Of a stretch of 64,000 nt of DNA, positions 1 to 8,344 are shown in pieces. The translations under genes were made by a program, and so were the position numbers. The stretch's first letter is position 1, and the number at the start of each line of letters is the position of its first letter. The DNA lies in contig NZ_CP036516.1 in the NCBI RefSeq assembly GCF_004323635.1, forward strand, positions 88,259 to 152,258. Reading direction: 5' to 3'. This DNA is from Lichenihabitans psoromatis (GTDB lineage: Bacteria > Pseudomonadota > Alphaproteobacteria > Rhizobiales > Beijerinckiaceae). The notes beneath the pieces are model-generated. The model did not search any database, was not told the origin of the DNA, and saw nothing but the letters and a program-made list of their open reading frames with translations.

Positions 1-2795
1 GATCGTCCCGTCACTTCGGCCACGATGTCGGTGCCGAAGCGGTGGACAATCTGATCGAGCGCGCTCTGGACGGGATCGAGCCCGGCCAGATGCTCGATCA
101 TGCGATCACGTCGCGCGATGGCCTCACGGCAGAGCACCGGTTGCCCCTCGTCGAACACGGGTCGCGAGGACAGGTTGCCGCTGTCATCGGTGAACGGCTC
201 AAACAGCTGGACCGGGAACGAGTGCTGCAGGTAGTCGAGGACATATTCCCTGGGCGTGACGTCGACCCGGATATCCGTCCACTCCTCGGTCGGGATGTCG
301 GCAAGCCGGCGTTCGAGCAGGGCCTCGCCGGTCGAGACGATTTGGATGACGGCCGCGTGGCCGGCGGCGAGATCCCGGTCGATGGCGGCGATCAGCGTCG
401 GCGTCTTCATGGCCGTGATGAGATGGCCGAAGAAGCGCTGCTTCGAGCTCTCGAAAGCCGAGAGAGCCGCGGACATGGCCTGGCCATTCAGCGTGCCTTT
501 GGCCGAGCGGATGTTGGACGCCTCCAACGCGGCGCGCAGGTTGTTGTGGATGACCTGGAACGCGCCGGCGTAGGCATCGTAGATGCGTGTCTGATCCTCT
601 GTGAGCTTGTGTTCGATGAGTTCGTACTCGACGCCTTCGTAGGATAGCGAACGCGCCGCGTAGAGTCCGAGGGCCTTTAGGTCCCGGGCCAGCACCTCCA
701 TGGCGGCGACGCCACCCTCCTCGATGGCCGCGACGAACTCGGCGCGGGTCGCGAAGGGGAAGTCCGCGCCGCCCCAAAGGCTGAGACGCTGCGCATAGGC
801 GAGGTTCTCGACCGTGGTCGCGCCGGTTGCAGACACATAGAGGATTCGGGCATCGGGCAGGGCATGCTGAAGCCGAAGCCCGGCTTTGCCCTGCTGCGAG
901 GCGGCCTGATCACCACGCTCTCCCTTGCCACCGCCGGCATTGGCCATGGCGTGCGCTTCGTCGAAGACGATGACGCCATCGAAGTCCCGGCCGAGCCAGT
1001 CGACGAGCTGCTGGACGCGCGAGACTTTCCCCTCGCGTTCCTGCGAGCGGATCGTGGCGTAGGTCGTGAACAGGATGCCCACGTCCAGCCTGATCGGCGT
1101 GCCCTGCCGGAACCGCGATTGCGGGGTGACGAGCAGGCGCTCCTGGCCGAGCGCCGACCAGTCGCGCTGCGCGTCTTCGAGCAGCTTGTCCGACTTCGAC
1201 ACCCAGACGGCGCGACGTCGACCATGCAGCCAGTTGTCGAGGAGAACACCGGCCACCTGCCGACCCTTGCCGGCGCCCGTGCCGTCTCCGAGAAACCAAC
1301 CCCGCCGAAACCGCACGGAACCTTCGGCTTCGTCGGGCGCGGCCGAGACGACGTCGTAGGTTGCATCGACGAGCCATGAACCGTCGAGCTGCCCGGCATG
1401 GGCGTCGCCGGCGTAGATGACGCTCTCGATCTGGGCGTCGGAGAGGAGACCGTCGGCGATGACGGAGGCCGGGAGTTTCGGACGATACTGCGGCTTGGGC
1501 GGGGCGACGGACGCCATGGCGGCGGACTGCACCAGCAAGGTGGGATGCGGATTTGCCGTCGGGATGCGGACGGATTGGAGCGTGTAGCCCTCGTAGATCG
1601 CCTCGGACAGGCTGCCGCGATCACCGGCCATCCAGTCGACCGTCTCGTAGACGAGCTCGACCGCCGGCTGCTCCAGGATGGGAGTGGGGGAGGGGAGGGG
1701 GCTCGTCCGCCGGACCGACCGAAGTCCTGGCCGGCTCGCGACTTTGCCCGGCAGACCAAGCACGGCGGCGACCGGACGTCGAGGCGGCAGCCGATCGAAC
1801 AGCCAGGCGAGAAACGTCTTTGCATCCGGCGCCAGGCCGGGGCAGGGCGGGAAGATCGTCGCATTGTCGGCAGGCACCTTGTCGATGACGGTGAGCCGCG
1901 TCTCGATGGTCGTGCCGTGACGCGAATAGACCTGCCCGGCGATCGGAGCCGAAAAGACGATGTGCCCATGCTCCTGAAGCCGGGTGAAGGGCTCACGCCA
2001 CGCGGCGGCATGCGGGTCCAGACCGCTCCCGGTGACGGCGACGAGCCGGCCGCCATCGGCGAGCCGGGCAAACGCCGAGCGGATGTGCTGAAAGGCGGCA
2101 TCCCGCACCCGACCCTCGACCCCTGCGGCAACCGAGAAGGGTGGGTTCATCAGCAAGACGGTGGGACGGACGGCGGCCGGGAGCCGATCGTCGATCTGCG
2201 CCGCATCGTGGCGGGTCACGGTCTGCGACGGGAAAAGCCGATCCAGCAGGTCGGCGCGGTCGGGCGCGAGTTCATTCAACGCCAGCGTTGCGTAGCCGGC
2301 GACGTGGATCGCGAGCAGCCCGGTGCCGGCCGACGGCTCCAAGACGACGTCGCCGTCGACGACGCTGGCCGCGAAGGCTGCGACATATCCCAGGCCGAGC
2401 GGCGTCGAGAATTGCTGAAACCGCTGGCTCTCCTCGGAACGCTTCGTCTGCGTCGGCAGCAGGGTCGCCACACGATCGAGCATCGCGAGCATCGCCGCCG
2501 GGCTCGTCGCTTGACGTCGCATCGCGGCACCGTAGCGGCGCAAGAAGAGAACCTGAGCGACCTCGCAGGCCTCATAGGCGTCGCGCCAAAGCCAGGCGCC
2601 CTCCGCGTCGGAGCCGCCGAATGCTGTTTCCATGCTGCTGCGGAGGGTCTCGGCCGTGACAGGCCGCCCGCGAGCGAGGTGCGGCTGGATCAAAGCCGCG
2701 GCGGCGACGATCTGGGCCGCCTTCGATCGACCTGAAGCCGCGTGAAGGGCATCGGCCGCAGTGAGCGCCGACGAGGAGTGGAGAGGTTGATGCAT
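1..2795 (-). CDS. Strawberry-notch family helicase with N-terminal methyltransferase-like domain (3' end beyond window)
   Basis: Continuous minus-strand frame of 931 codons, still open at base 1. Residues about 145-220 carry an adenine-methyltransferase-like signature: a glycine-rich LEPSAGTG motif I and an NPPF catalytic motif. From about residue 500 there is a Walker A variant (GTGAGKGRQ) and near residue 610 a DEAH box, as in the strawberry-notch NTPase/helicase family. Such fusions are common on alphaproteobacterial plasmids and are thought to act on DNA in the cytoplasm; the substrate is unknown. The start at 2795 was chosen because family-like sequence begins there; no strong ribosome binding site is visible. 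It lies downstream of parB in the same direction but is separated from it by a terminator. Confidence 0.85.
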   Translation of the reverse strand, partial: MHQPLHSSSALTAADALHAASGRSKAAQIVAAAALIQPHLARGRPVTAETLRSSMETAFGGSDAEGAWLWRDAYEACEVAQVLFLRRYGAAMRRQATSPAAMLAMLDRVATLLPTQTKRSEESQRFQQFSTPLGLGYVAAFAASVVDGDVVLEPSAGTGLLAIHVAGYATLALNELAPDRADLLDRLFPSQTVTRHDAAQIDDRLPAAVRPTVLLMNPPFSVAAGVEGRVRDAAFQHIRSAFARLADGGRLVAVTGSGLDPHAAAWREPFTRLQEHGHIVFSAPIAGQVYSRHGTTIETRLTVIDKVPADNATIFPPCPGLAPDAKTFLAWLFDRLPPRRPVAAVLGLPGKVASRPGLRSVRRTSPLPSPTPILEQPAVELVYETVDWMAGDRGSLSEAIYEGYTLQSVRIPTANPHPTLLVQSAAMASVAPPKPQYRPKLPASVIADGLLSDAQIESVIYAGDAHAGQLDGSWLVDATYDVVSAAPDEAEGSVRFRRGWFLGDGTGAGKGRQVAGVLLDNWLHGRRRAVWVSKSDKLLEDAQRDWSALGQERLLVTPQSRFRQGTPIRLDVGILFTTYATIRSQEREGKVSRVQQLVDWLGRDFDGVIVFDEAHAMANAGGGKGERGDQAASQQGKAGLRLQHALPDARILYVSATGATTVENLAYAQRLSLWGGADFPFATRAEFVAAIEEGGVAAMEVLARDLKALGLYAARSLSYEGVEYELIEHKLTEDQTRIYDAYAGAFQVIHNNLRAALEASNIRSAKGTLNGQAMSAALSAFESSKQRFFGHLITAMKTPTLIAAIDRDLAAGHAAVIQIVSTGEALLERRLADIPTEEWTDIRVDVTPREYVLDYLQHSFPVQLFEPFTDDSGNLSSRPVFDEGQPVLCREAIARRDRMIEHLAGLDPVQSALDQIVHRFGTDIVAEVTGR

Positions 2796-2929
2796 GACGG
2801 AACATCCAGGAGAGCAGGGGAGAGGACCCGCCGTTCGCTCTCTCTGGTCCCGGCTGGGCCGCCCCCACCCGGCCCTCCTCTCGCTCTCGGTGTTTCACAC
2901 GACCATCAAAGCCTCGAGCTGCGGCCACG

Positions 2930-2955
2930 AAAAAACCCGGCACTGAGGCCGGGTT
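2930..2955 (-). terminator. Intrinsic terminator after parB
   Basis: Read on the minus strand: an 8-bp stem AACCCGGC / GCCGGGTT around a 6-nt loop, followed by a run of T. It lies 50 bases past the parB stop and would separate parB from the helicase gene. Confidence 0.8.
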
Positions 2956-3005
2956 CGGAAGTGTCTTGGCTCGAAGAGCGGAATACCTATCGACCGTGGC
3001 CCCGC

Positions 3006-5120
3006 CTATTCAGCTGCGAGGAGGTGGGAAGCGTCTCGCTCCTCGTCCTCGGATCGCTCTCCGTCGCCGGCCAGGAACTCCGGCAATGCCTCGGGCTCAT
3101 CCTCGTTATGGTCGAATTCGTCTGTCACAAGTGGCTCGGAGGTCCGCAGCGGCTCGGGAAGCCAGCCACTCCCGGCAAGGAGACGTTCCGCTTCCGCTGC
3201 CATGTCGGCCTTCTTCAGGTGGTCGATCAGCTGCGCCGCGCCGTCGCCCTTTGCCTCGCGCACGGCTTCGAGAATGCGGGCCTTCGGAACCCGGCCGAGA
3301 TAGGTGTCGACCGTCGGCGCCCATCCTGCCGCGGCCATATCGAGCGAGACCGCCTTGGCCAGATGATTGGCGTGCGCCTGCCGTTCCTTGTTCCGGTTCC
3401 ACGGTTCGTGCACGGCGTTGATCGAGAGCGACGCACAATGCGCGAACAGGGCCTGCCGGTCGTCATCGCCCATGTCGGCCAGGGCGGACCACAGGTCGAC
3501 CGAACTCGACGGAAGTCGCTCCTGCCATGCCGCATGACGCTCGGAGATCCGCTTCGCGCATGCCGTGTCCTTGAGGCCGGGCGCCTGTGCCGAGAACGCC
3601 GTGGTCTTGGCGCTGATCTCGAGGCAGGTGTCGTGCGCGAGCCGCCCGAAGGCATTGAGCGCGAGCGCGTGCAGGACGGCGAGGAAGGCCGTTTCGAAAA
3701 CGCACCCGACAGCGTCTCGGAGCGCGACGGTGCGATGCGCGGTCAGCTCGATGACCAGACGTTCGGACAGCGGGCGGATCGTCTCCTCTTCGTCCTCCGC
3801 TGACGACGGTCCCTGGTGATCAGGCTCGCCGCCGATCATGATGACGGCGCGTTGCACCACGCCATAAACGCGTCCCCCGACGTCGGACGGCGCGGATCCC
3901 TCGACCGCGCTCGCTGAGGGGTGATCCACCGCGGGTTCGTCTTCGGGCCGGACGAAGCCGCGCTCGATCTCCAGCGACCCGTTGGCGTCGAGGCTGACGA
4001 ACACTCCGGCACGCCCGATCTCGGCTGCGTCGAACCGCAAGGGTCGATTGTCGAAGGCCGCGATGGCGGTCTCCAACTCGCCGAGACGCTCGTCGACCTC
4101 CTCCGGCAGTTCGTCGGCGCTGTCATACTGCTCGTTCAGCGCGTCGAATTCCGCCTTCAGCACCTGATACGCCGCCTCTTCATCTGCGCTTCGATCGAGC
4201 GGCTCACCCCGCAGGCGCCGGAACCCATTGGTATGGCCGTACTTGAAGTCGAGCGCAGCCGAGACCCAGAGCCAGCCTTCACCGGCGATCGCCTGGGCCT
4301 CGATCTTCAGCTTTTCGTCGACCAGTCGCTCGAGCAGCGCCGGATCCTGCAGCCAGCCACCCCGGTCGTCGGTGAAGAGGTCGCGCATCACGATGCCGCC
4401 GGCCGCCTCATAGGCGGCGATTCCCACGAACTGGGCGCGACGGTCGTCGACCCGCACAGCGCTCTCGGTAAGCAGGCGACGGATATAGTAGGCTTCCTTG
4501 TTGTAGGAGCGGGACAGGCCCTCCCAGACCTGCTCCTGTCGGGCATGATCGCCCGAGACGCTGAAGGCTGTTAGCTGGTCGAGCGTCATGCCTTCATCCG
4601 CATAGACCGCCAGGAGCTTCTCCGACACCGTCGTCAGCCGGAGCCGCTGCTTGACGACATTGACCGACACGAAGAAGCGGGCCGCGATCTCCTCCTCTGA
4701 CAGGCCCTGATCCACCAGCGTCTTGAAGCTGCGGTACTGGTCGAGAGGATGCAGCGCCTGGCGCTGCACGTTCTCGGCGAGCGAGTCCTCCTCGGCCGAC
4801 ACGCCGTCCCCGCCGTTTCGCACAACACACGGGACCATCGCGGTCTTGGCGAGCCGCTTCTGCTTCACCAGCAGCTCGAGCGCCCGGAACCGTCGTCCGC
4901 CGGCCGGCACCTCGAACACGCCGGTCTCGACGCCATCGGCGCCGACGATGGGCCGGACGCTGAGGCTCTGCAGCAGGGTCCGCCTCGCGATATCCTCGGC
5001 AAGTTCCTCGATCGTCACGCCGGTCTTGATGCGCCGGACGTTCGACTGGCTGAGGACGAGCTTATTGAAGGGAATGTCCCGCGCGCCGCTGAGGACAAGC
5101 TTGGGCTGGGTGGTTGGCAT
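3006..5120 (-). CDS. ParB/Spo0J-like nuclease-domain protein, 704 aa
   Basis: The N-terminus has the ParB/sulfiredoxin-like fold signature: GGRRFRA near residue 70 and EDSLAENVQRQ near residue 115, then a helix-turn-helix (about 140-165, beginning LSEEEIAARF). The remaining 500 residues are a poorly characterised, acidic extension typical of large plasmid ParB-like proteins. Canonical ParB is about 300 aa, and no parA is adjacent, so a role in partition is uncertain; a DNA-binding or regulatory role on the mobile element fits as well. ATG 5120 is preceded by GGAG at 8 nt. The frame is open upstream to 5489, but that part overlaps the conserved leader and structured RNA region and is not considered coding. 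Confidence 0.85.
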   Translation of the reverse strand: MPTTQPKLVLSGARDIPFNKLVLSQSNVRRIKTGVTIEELAEDIARRTLLQSLSVRPIVGADGVETGVFEVPAGGRRFRALELLVKQKRLAKTAMVPCVVRNGGDGVSAEEDSLAENVQRQALHPLDQYRSFKTLVDQGLSEEEIAARFFVSVNVVKQRLRLTTVSEKLLAVYADEGMTLDQLTAFSVSGDHARQEQVWEGLSRSYNKEAYYIRRLLTESAVRVDDRRAQFVGIAAYEAAGGIVMRDLFTDDRGGWLQDPALLERLVDEKLKIEAQAIAGEGWLWVSAALDFKYGHTNGFRRLRGEPLDRSADEEAAYQVLKAEFDALNEQYDSADELPEEVDERLGELETAIAAFDNRPLRFDAAEIGRAGVFVSLDANGSLEIERGFVRPEDEPAVDHPSASAVEGSAPSDVGGRVYGVVQRAVIMIGGEPDHQGPSSAEDEEETIRPLSERLVIELTAHRTVALRDAVGCVFETAFLAVLHALALNAFGRLAHDTCLEISAKTTAFSAQAPGLKDTACAKRISERHAAWQERLPSSSVDLWSALADMGDDDRQALFAHCASLSINAVHEPWNRNKERQAHANHLAKAVSLDMAAAGWAPTVDTYLGRVPKARILEAVREAKGDGAAQLIDHLKKADMAAEAERLLAGSGWLPEPLRTSEPLVTDEFDHNEDEPEALPEFLAGDGERSEDEERDASHLLAAE

Positions 5121-5215
5121 GTGAGCATCTCCGTGACGGATCGGCCGAGAGCCTCTCTCCCGACCTCCTTCCGTCACGCAGTGACCGGCCCCTCTCTCCC
5201 TCTCATTCCGGCGCC
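5121..5215 (-). promoter_or_regulatory. Structured 5' leader of parB (copy 1 of 3)
   Basis: Minus-strand leader next to the parB start. The outer helix pairs 5178-5170 with 5140-5132 (9 bp, GTGACGGA-type core). The inner hairpin pairs 5162-5157 with 5151-5146 around an AGAGG loop. The ribosome binding site GGAG begins at the foot of the outer helix. The same architecture with compensatory base changes precedes both ardC genes (8000-8049 and 56462-56511). Function is inferred only: translational control, or a hairpin promoter active on single-stranded transferred DNA. Confidence 0.65.
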
Positions 5216-5270
5216 GATCTCCCGCGCCGAAGCTCTGGCGAGACGCCTCGCGACGCGATATCACTGCTGC

Positions 5271-5509
5271 GGGGCGGTACGCGCTGCCCTGGGGCGTGGA
5301 AACCTCGAGCTTACCGGTTTGGTGCCGGCCGTTACGGCACCTTTCTCCTAGACCTTCTGGTCGGGGAGCCTGCGACGTATGTCCAGGCGCCCCGGTGCTA
5401 AAGGTCGTAGGAGCCGGGTAAGCTCGGTTTTCCAACTCCCCGACTACGGGTGGTCTAGGCTTGTTTGCGGGGGCGCACCGCAGACACAAGCCTCAAGGGA
5501 AACGGGTCG
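5271..5509 (+). ncRNA. Conserved structured RNA-like element, copy 1 (5' region of the small ORF at 5510)
   Basis: Seen in sequence: hairpin 5272-5277/5284-5289; long-range helix 5306-5315/5417-5426; inside it hairpins 5321-5327/5335-5341, 5351-5354/5359-5362 and 5368-5372/5384-5388; then a CCCG-ACTA-CGGG hairpin at 5439-5450 and a long terminal hairpin 5457-5464/5486-5493 enclosing TGCGG/CCGCA. A diverged copy at 54721-54958 keeps every helix; the long-range helix has changed on both arms (GCTTAC/GTAAGC against CGTAGT/ACTATG), which is strong covariation. The terminal hairpin ends 16 nt before the ATG of the ORF, just upstream of its ribosome binding site. I cannot match it to a known riboswitch or ribozyme by eye. 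Confidence 0.7.
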
Positions 5510-5755
5510 ATGGCCGACCCCGCCGACAAAGCGGACGCTCTCGAAGTTCGAACGATCGCGGCGCACCTTGCCTATATCGATGCGCTGACCGCATGGGAGC
5601 GCTTAGTCGAGGCGAGCGAGGCGGAGACCGGCGTCGAGCACGAGCGAGCGTGCGCCGACGCAGAAGCGCGGAAAGAAGAGCGCCGGGTCGCGTTTCGGGA
5701 TCTGCTCGACGAGCTCGGATACCTGCCGAGCTTGAACGGGTCCTCGATCCCCTGA
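5510..5755 (+). CDS. Small conserved protein (81 aa) downstream of the structured RNA
   Basis: ATG 5510 follows a GGG-rich ribosome binding site directly after the terminal hairpin of the upstream element. The protein is charged and probably helical, with no signal peptide or membrane segment. It is homologous to the product of 54959-55210: both begin MADP and share TIAAH.AY.DA.TAWE.LV and, near the C-terminus, AFRDL.D.LG..P. The pairing of this ORF family with the same RNA-like element at two loci suggests the element controls it, or that the two form one functional unit. No function is recognised. Confidence 0.7.
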   Translation: MADPADKADALEVRTIAAHLAYIDALTAWERLVEASEAETGVEHERACADAEARKEERRVAFRDLLDELGYLPSLNGSSIP

Positions 5756-5943
5756 AGGGCCGCAGATGCCGAGCCAACACTACGGCAGACCCGGAATGTC
5801 CGGAGCGGCGCCGCCTTCTCAGACGGTTTAGTCCGCATATAACCCGAAACCGGGAAGGCCTTATAGCCAACCTCACTAGGGTTCGAATTGCCAAAGCTAC
5901 GATCGGCGCTGCGGGCGCGGCAGCTTGAACGGAGCGTCTTAGA

Positions 5944-5965
5944 CATATACACTCGGCATATACAC
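5944..5965 (+). promoter_or_regulatory. Direct-repeat operator candidate upstream of vapBC
   Basis: Two copies of CATATACAC (5944-5952 and 5957-5965) spaced 13 nt start to start, ending just before the AGGAG ribosome binding site of the antitoxin gene. VapB-type antitoxins usually autorepress by binding repeated sites here. The 220 bases between the small ORF and this site show no convincing gene. Confidence 0.5.
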
Positions 5966-5978
5966 AGGAGCTACAACA

Positions 5979-6230
5979 ATGCCGGATGCAGCGCCTCGAC
6001 CCCGCCAGGTCCGACTCTTTCGCAACAATCGGAGCCAGGCCATACGCATCCCTGTCGAGTTCGAGCTGCCGGGCACCGAAGCCGTCATCAGTCGCGATGG
6101 CGACCGGCTCATCATCGCGCCCGTGCACCAGAGCAAGCTCTTGGACCTTCTCGCCGGCTGGCAGCCGCTCGATGACGAATTTCCCGATGTCGATGCAGGC
6201 TTACCGCCGCTTCGCGACGTGACGCTGTGA
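5979..6230 (+). CDS. vapB: VapB-type antitoxin (AbrB-like)
   Basis: 83 aa. The N-terminal half is an AbrB/SpoVT swapped-hairpin domain (RLFRNNRSQAIRIP, then a VISRDGDRLI strand) that binds operator DNA. The C-terminal tail (LLAGWQPLDDEFPDVD) is the part expected to wrap around and inhibit VapC. Good AGGAG ribosome binding site 8 nt upstream. The stop overlaps the toxin start by 4 nt, the usual TA arrangement. A remnant of a homologous antitoxin tail lies at 55249. Confidence 0.9.
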   Translation: MPDAAPRPRQVRLFRNNRSQAIRIPVEFELPGTEAVISRDGDRLIIAPVHQSKLLDLLAGWQPLDDEFPDVDAGLPPLRDVTL

Positions 6231-6631
6231 CCCTCTACATGCTGGACACCAACATCGTGTCCGACATGATGCGCAACCCTCGGGGCAAGGTCGCGGACCA
6301 CATTGCCAGGGTGGGCGAAGAGAACCTCTGCATCAGCATCATCACGGCGGCGGAGCTGCGGTATGGGGCGGCGAAAAGCGGATCGAGCCGCATTCTGGAG
6401 AGGGTCGAAGCCATCCTGGCGCGGGTTCCGGTCCTGCCTCTGGCACCGCCGGCGGATGCGCATTACGGCGGCATTCGTGCCGAGCTCGAAGCCGCGGGCC
6501 GTCCGATCGGACCCAACGACCTTTTGATCGCGGCTCATGCCACCGCGCTGGGCGCCATCATGATCACGGCGAACGTCGCCGAGTTTCGGCGCGTGCGAGG
6601 CCTCGAAGTCCGGGACTGGACGGCCGATTAG
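6227..6631 (+). CDS. vapC: VapC-type PIN-domain ribonuclease toxin
   Basis: 134 aa, GTG start in a GTGA overlap with vapB. PIN-domain acidic residues are present: LDTNIVSD near the N-terminus, the AAELRYG glutamate, and PNDLLIAAHA about two thirds along; the C-terminus RGLEVRDW is typical. Known VapC toxins cut tRNA or rRNA; the target of this one cannot be read from sequence. It probably stabilises the mobile element. Confidence 0.9.
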   Translation: MTLYMLDTNIVSDMMRNPRGKVADHIARVGEENLCISIITAAELRYGAAKSGSSRILERVEAILARVPVLPLAPPADAHYGGIRAELEAAGRPIGPNDLLIAAHATALGAIMITANVAEFRRVRGLEVRDWTAD

Positions 6632-7038
6632 CCATTGGGCTCAGCGGCCGAGGGCATCGCCAGGGTGGTCGCTCGGGATCGATACGCCCTCGCTCGATGC
6701 TTTCGATCAGATCGAGCAGATAGCTGGGATCCGCAGGGTAGGGGCAGGTGGCCCAGACCTCACGGATCCTGGTCTGTAACAAGCGGGGGAGGTCGGCGAG
6801 CCGCTTCCTCGCTCGGCGCCACGTCTGCGCCCGCGCCGATCGGGCCTGCAGCTGGGTGCGAAACCATTTGCTCGGCCCGGCGCGCCATCTCGGTGTCGGC
6901 GCTCGGCTGGGCATTGCCGATGATCGCCGCCAGCAGCGGATGCCGGTCTCGTTGATGTCGCTGGCTTCGCCGCAGGGCAGCACGCTTGCGAGGCGTATCC
7001 TCGAAGGCCGATACGCGCGGCCAGCGTCGGAAGCGCAT
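6564..7038 (-). pseudogene. Conserved hypothetical DUF gene behind ardC, frameshifted
   Basis: Starts at 7038 in a TGATG overlap with the ardC stop, beginning MRFRRWPRVSAFEDTPRKR. Recognisable sequence then changes frame near 6860: the first frame ends in low-quality sequence, while the next frame continues with WRRARKRLADLP and CPYPADPSYLLDLIES before stopping at 6564. The 3' end overlaps vapC convergently. I recall similar small proteins next to ArdC genes in related plasmids but cannot name a function. The break is a one-base shift; true mutation and sequencing error are both possible. Confidence 0.5.
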
Positions 7039-7990
7039 CACTCCACCTCCCGCGTCTCGTCGACCGCTTCCTCCTCCAAGGTTTCGGTGTCCGGCAGGAA
7101 CGCTAGGAGGAAGTCGGCGGCCTTGGAGGCGGCGCTGGCAGCCCGCACGATCGCGCGGTTGTCTTCGCGGACGATGTCGAGCCACGCGCCGAGGTAGTCG
7201 GCATGGCGCACGGTCGGAACGATGCCGAGCGACGCGCAGACGAACGCGGCCGAAAGCTCGGCGACGCATTCCTCCACGAAGTACGGCTTCGAGCCGAACG
7301 ATCCGCTCTGGTCCCGGGCAAGGCGAGTGCTCGCGCCACTCCAGTGCGAGAGTTCGTGCGCCATCGTTCTTGCGAAATTGATGGGCACGAGGAACGCGTC
7401 CGGTCGCGGCACCTGAACATAGTCGTGCGTCACACTGTAGAATGCCTTGCCGCCGCCGATCTTCACCACGGCGCCGCTGGCCTTCACGAGAACGTCGATT
7501 GCCGGGGGACCAGATTGTCCGGCACCGGGGGGAGCGATGCGACCAGCGAATCCGGCACCCCGTCGCACTGGTCCGCATTGAAGACGGTGAAGCGTTTCAG
7601 GAAAGGAATGGCACCGCGCGGCTCGCCTTGGCTCACGGCTCCAGGCTGATGGTCGCCTGGGGTGAACCGGCTGGCGTAGACCACCGTGGTGCCGCGCTCT
7701 CCCTTCCGCACGCTGCCGCCCAAGGCCTGGGCCTGACGAAACGTGAGCCAGTTCTGCGTTCTGAACCCATGCTGGATCACGGTATCCCAGAGGATCAGGA
7801 TGTTGATACCGGAATACCGCCGTCCAGTGAGGGCGTTCTTCGGCATGGCCAGGGGCGCGTTCGCTGCAGCCCAGGGCTGGACCCAAGGAACGCGGCCGGC
7901 CTCCAACTCCGCTATGATGCGGTCCGTGATCTCCTGGTACAGCGACGCCCGGCTCGGGGCAGAGCGGGTGCGTGTGGCGGCTCGGTTCAT
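7038..7990 (-). pseudogene. ardC: ArdC-type antirestriction protein, one-base frameshift (copy 1)
   Basis: The N-terminal ArdC ssDNA-binding domain (LYQEITDRIIAELE, NILILWDT, GTTVVYASRFTPGD) reads from ATG 7990. The C-terminal zincin domain with an HELSH zinc motif reads in another frame down to 7040. The switch is at the G5 run 7504-7508: one extra G would restore PVPDNLVPPAID, as in the second copy. ArdC proteins protect incoming single-stranded plasmid DNA from restriction. GGAG lies 8 nt before the start and a structured leader precedes it. Confidence 0.85.
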
Positions 7991-7999
7991 GGCGGAACT

Positions 8000-8090
8000 C
8001 CGCGACCGGCCGGCCGCGAGCCTCTCTCGCGATCCTCGACCCGTCACGGCCAGCCAGGCCGCCCTCTCACTCTCCTAAAGGCAGCATGCG
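8000..8090 (-). promoter_or_regulatory. Structured 5' leader of ardC copy 1 (copy 2 of 3)
   Basis: Outer helix 8049-8043/8006-8000 (CCGTGAC with GTCGCGG, one G.U pair) encloses hairpin 8031-8026/8020-8015 (CGCGAG/CTCGCG, loop AGAGG). The GGAG ribosome binding site begins in the 3' arm. It has the same architecture as the leaders of parB and ardC copy 2; upstream similarity (GTGAGAG, GGCC hairpin) extends to about 8090. The 250 bases from here to the Xre gene hold no other recognised gene. Confidence 0.65.
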
Positions 8091-8344
8091 CCCTCCGTTT
8101 CGGCGAGGAGGATCGCGCGACCGATCGTGACCGAAGGCGGAGACCTGGAGGGGCTTCGGGCAGCAGGCTGTCCTGCGGAGTAGAGCGGGGTCCGGGTACC
8201 GGACGCGCCATGAAACTCACCGCGATGGGACACCACGTTGAGAATTGGGATCAAGCCCCGGCACCCAGCGACCTCCCACAGCAGGGAACTTGCACGAACG
8301 GTTCTGTCCCGTATATTGACTGTAATCGAGGCGGGGATCAGGAC

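Noticed and set aside
677-2131. Long 484-aa minus-strand frame and other long frames over the helicase and parB genes
   Set aside because: Arg/Ser/Pro-rich shadow translations of GC-rich genes; the real helicase and ParB frames carry conserved motifs.
5271-5509. Structured element as HEARO/omega RNA, group I/II intron or retron RNA
   Set aside because: No IscB/TnpB-like, reverse transcriptase or homing nuclease gene adjoins either copy, and no domain V or intron core was recognised.
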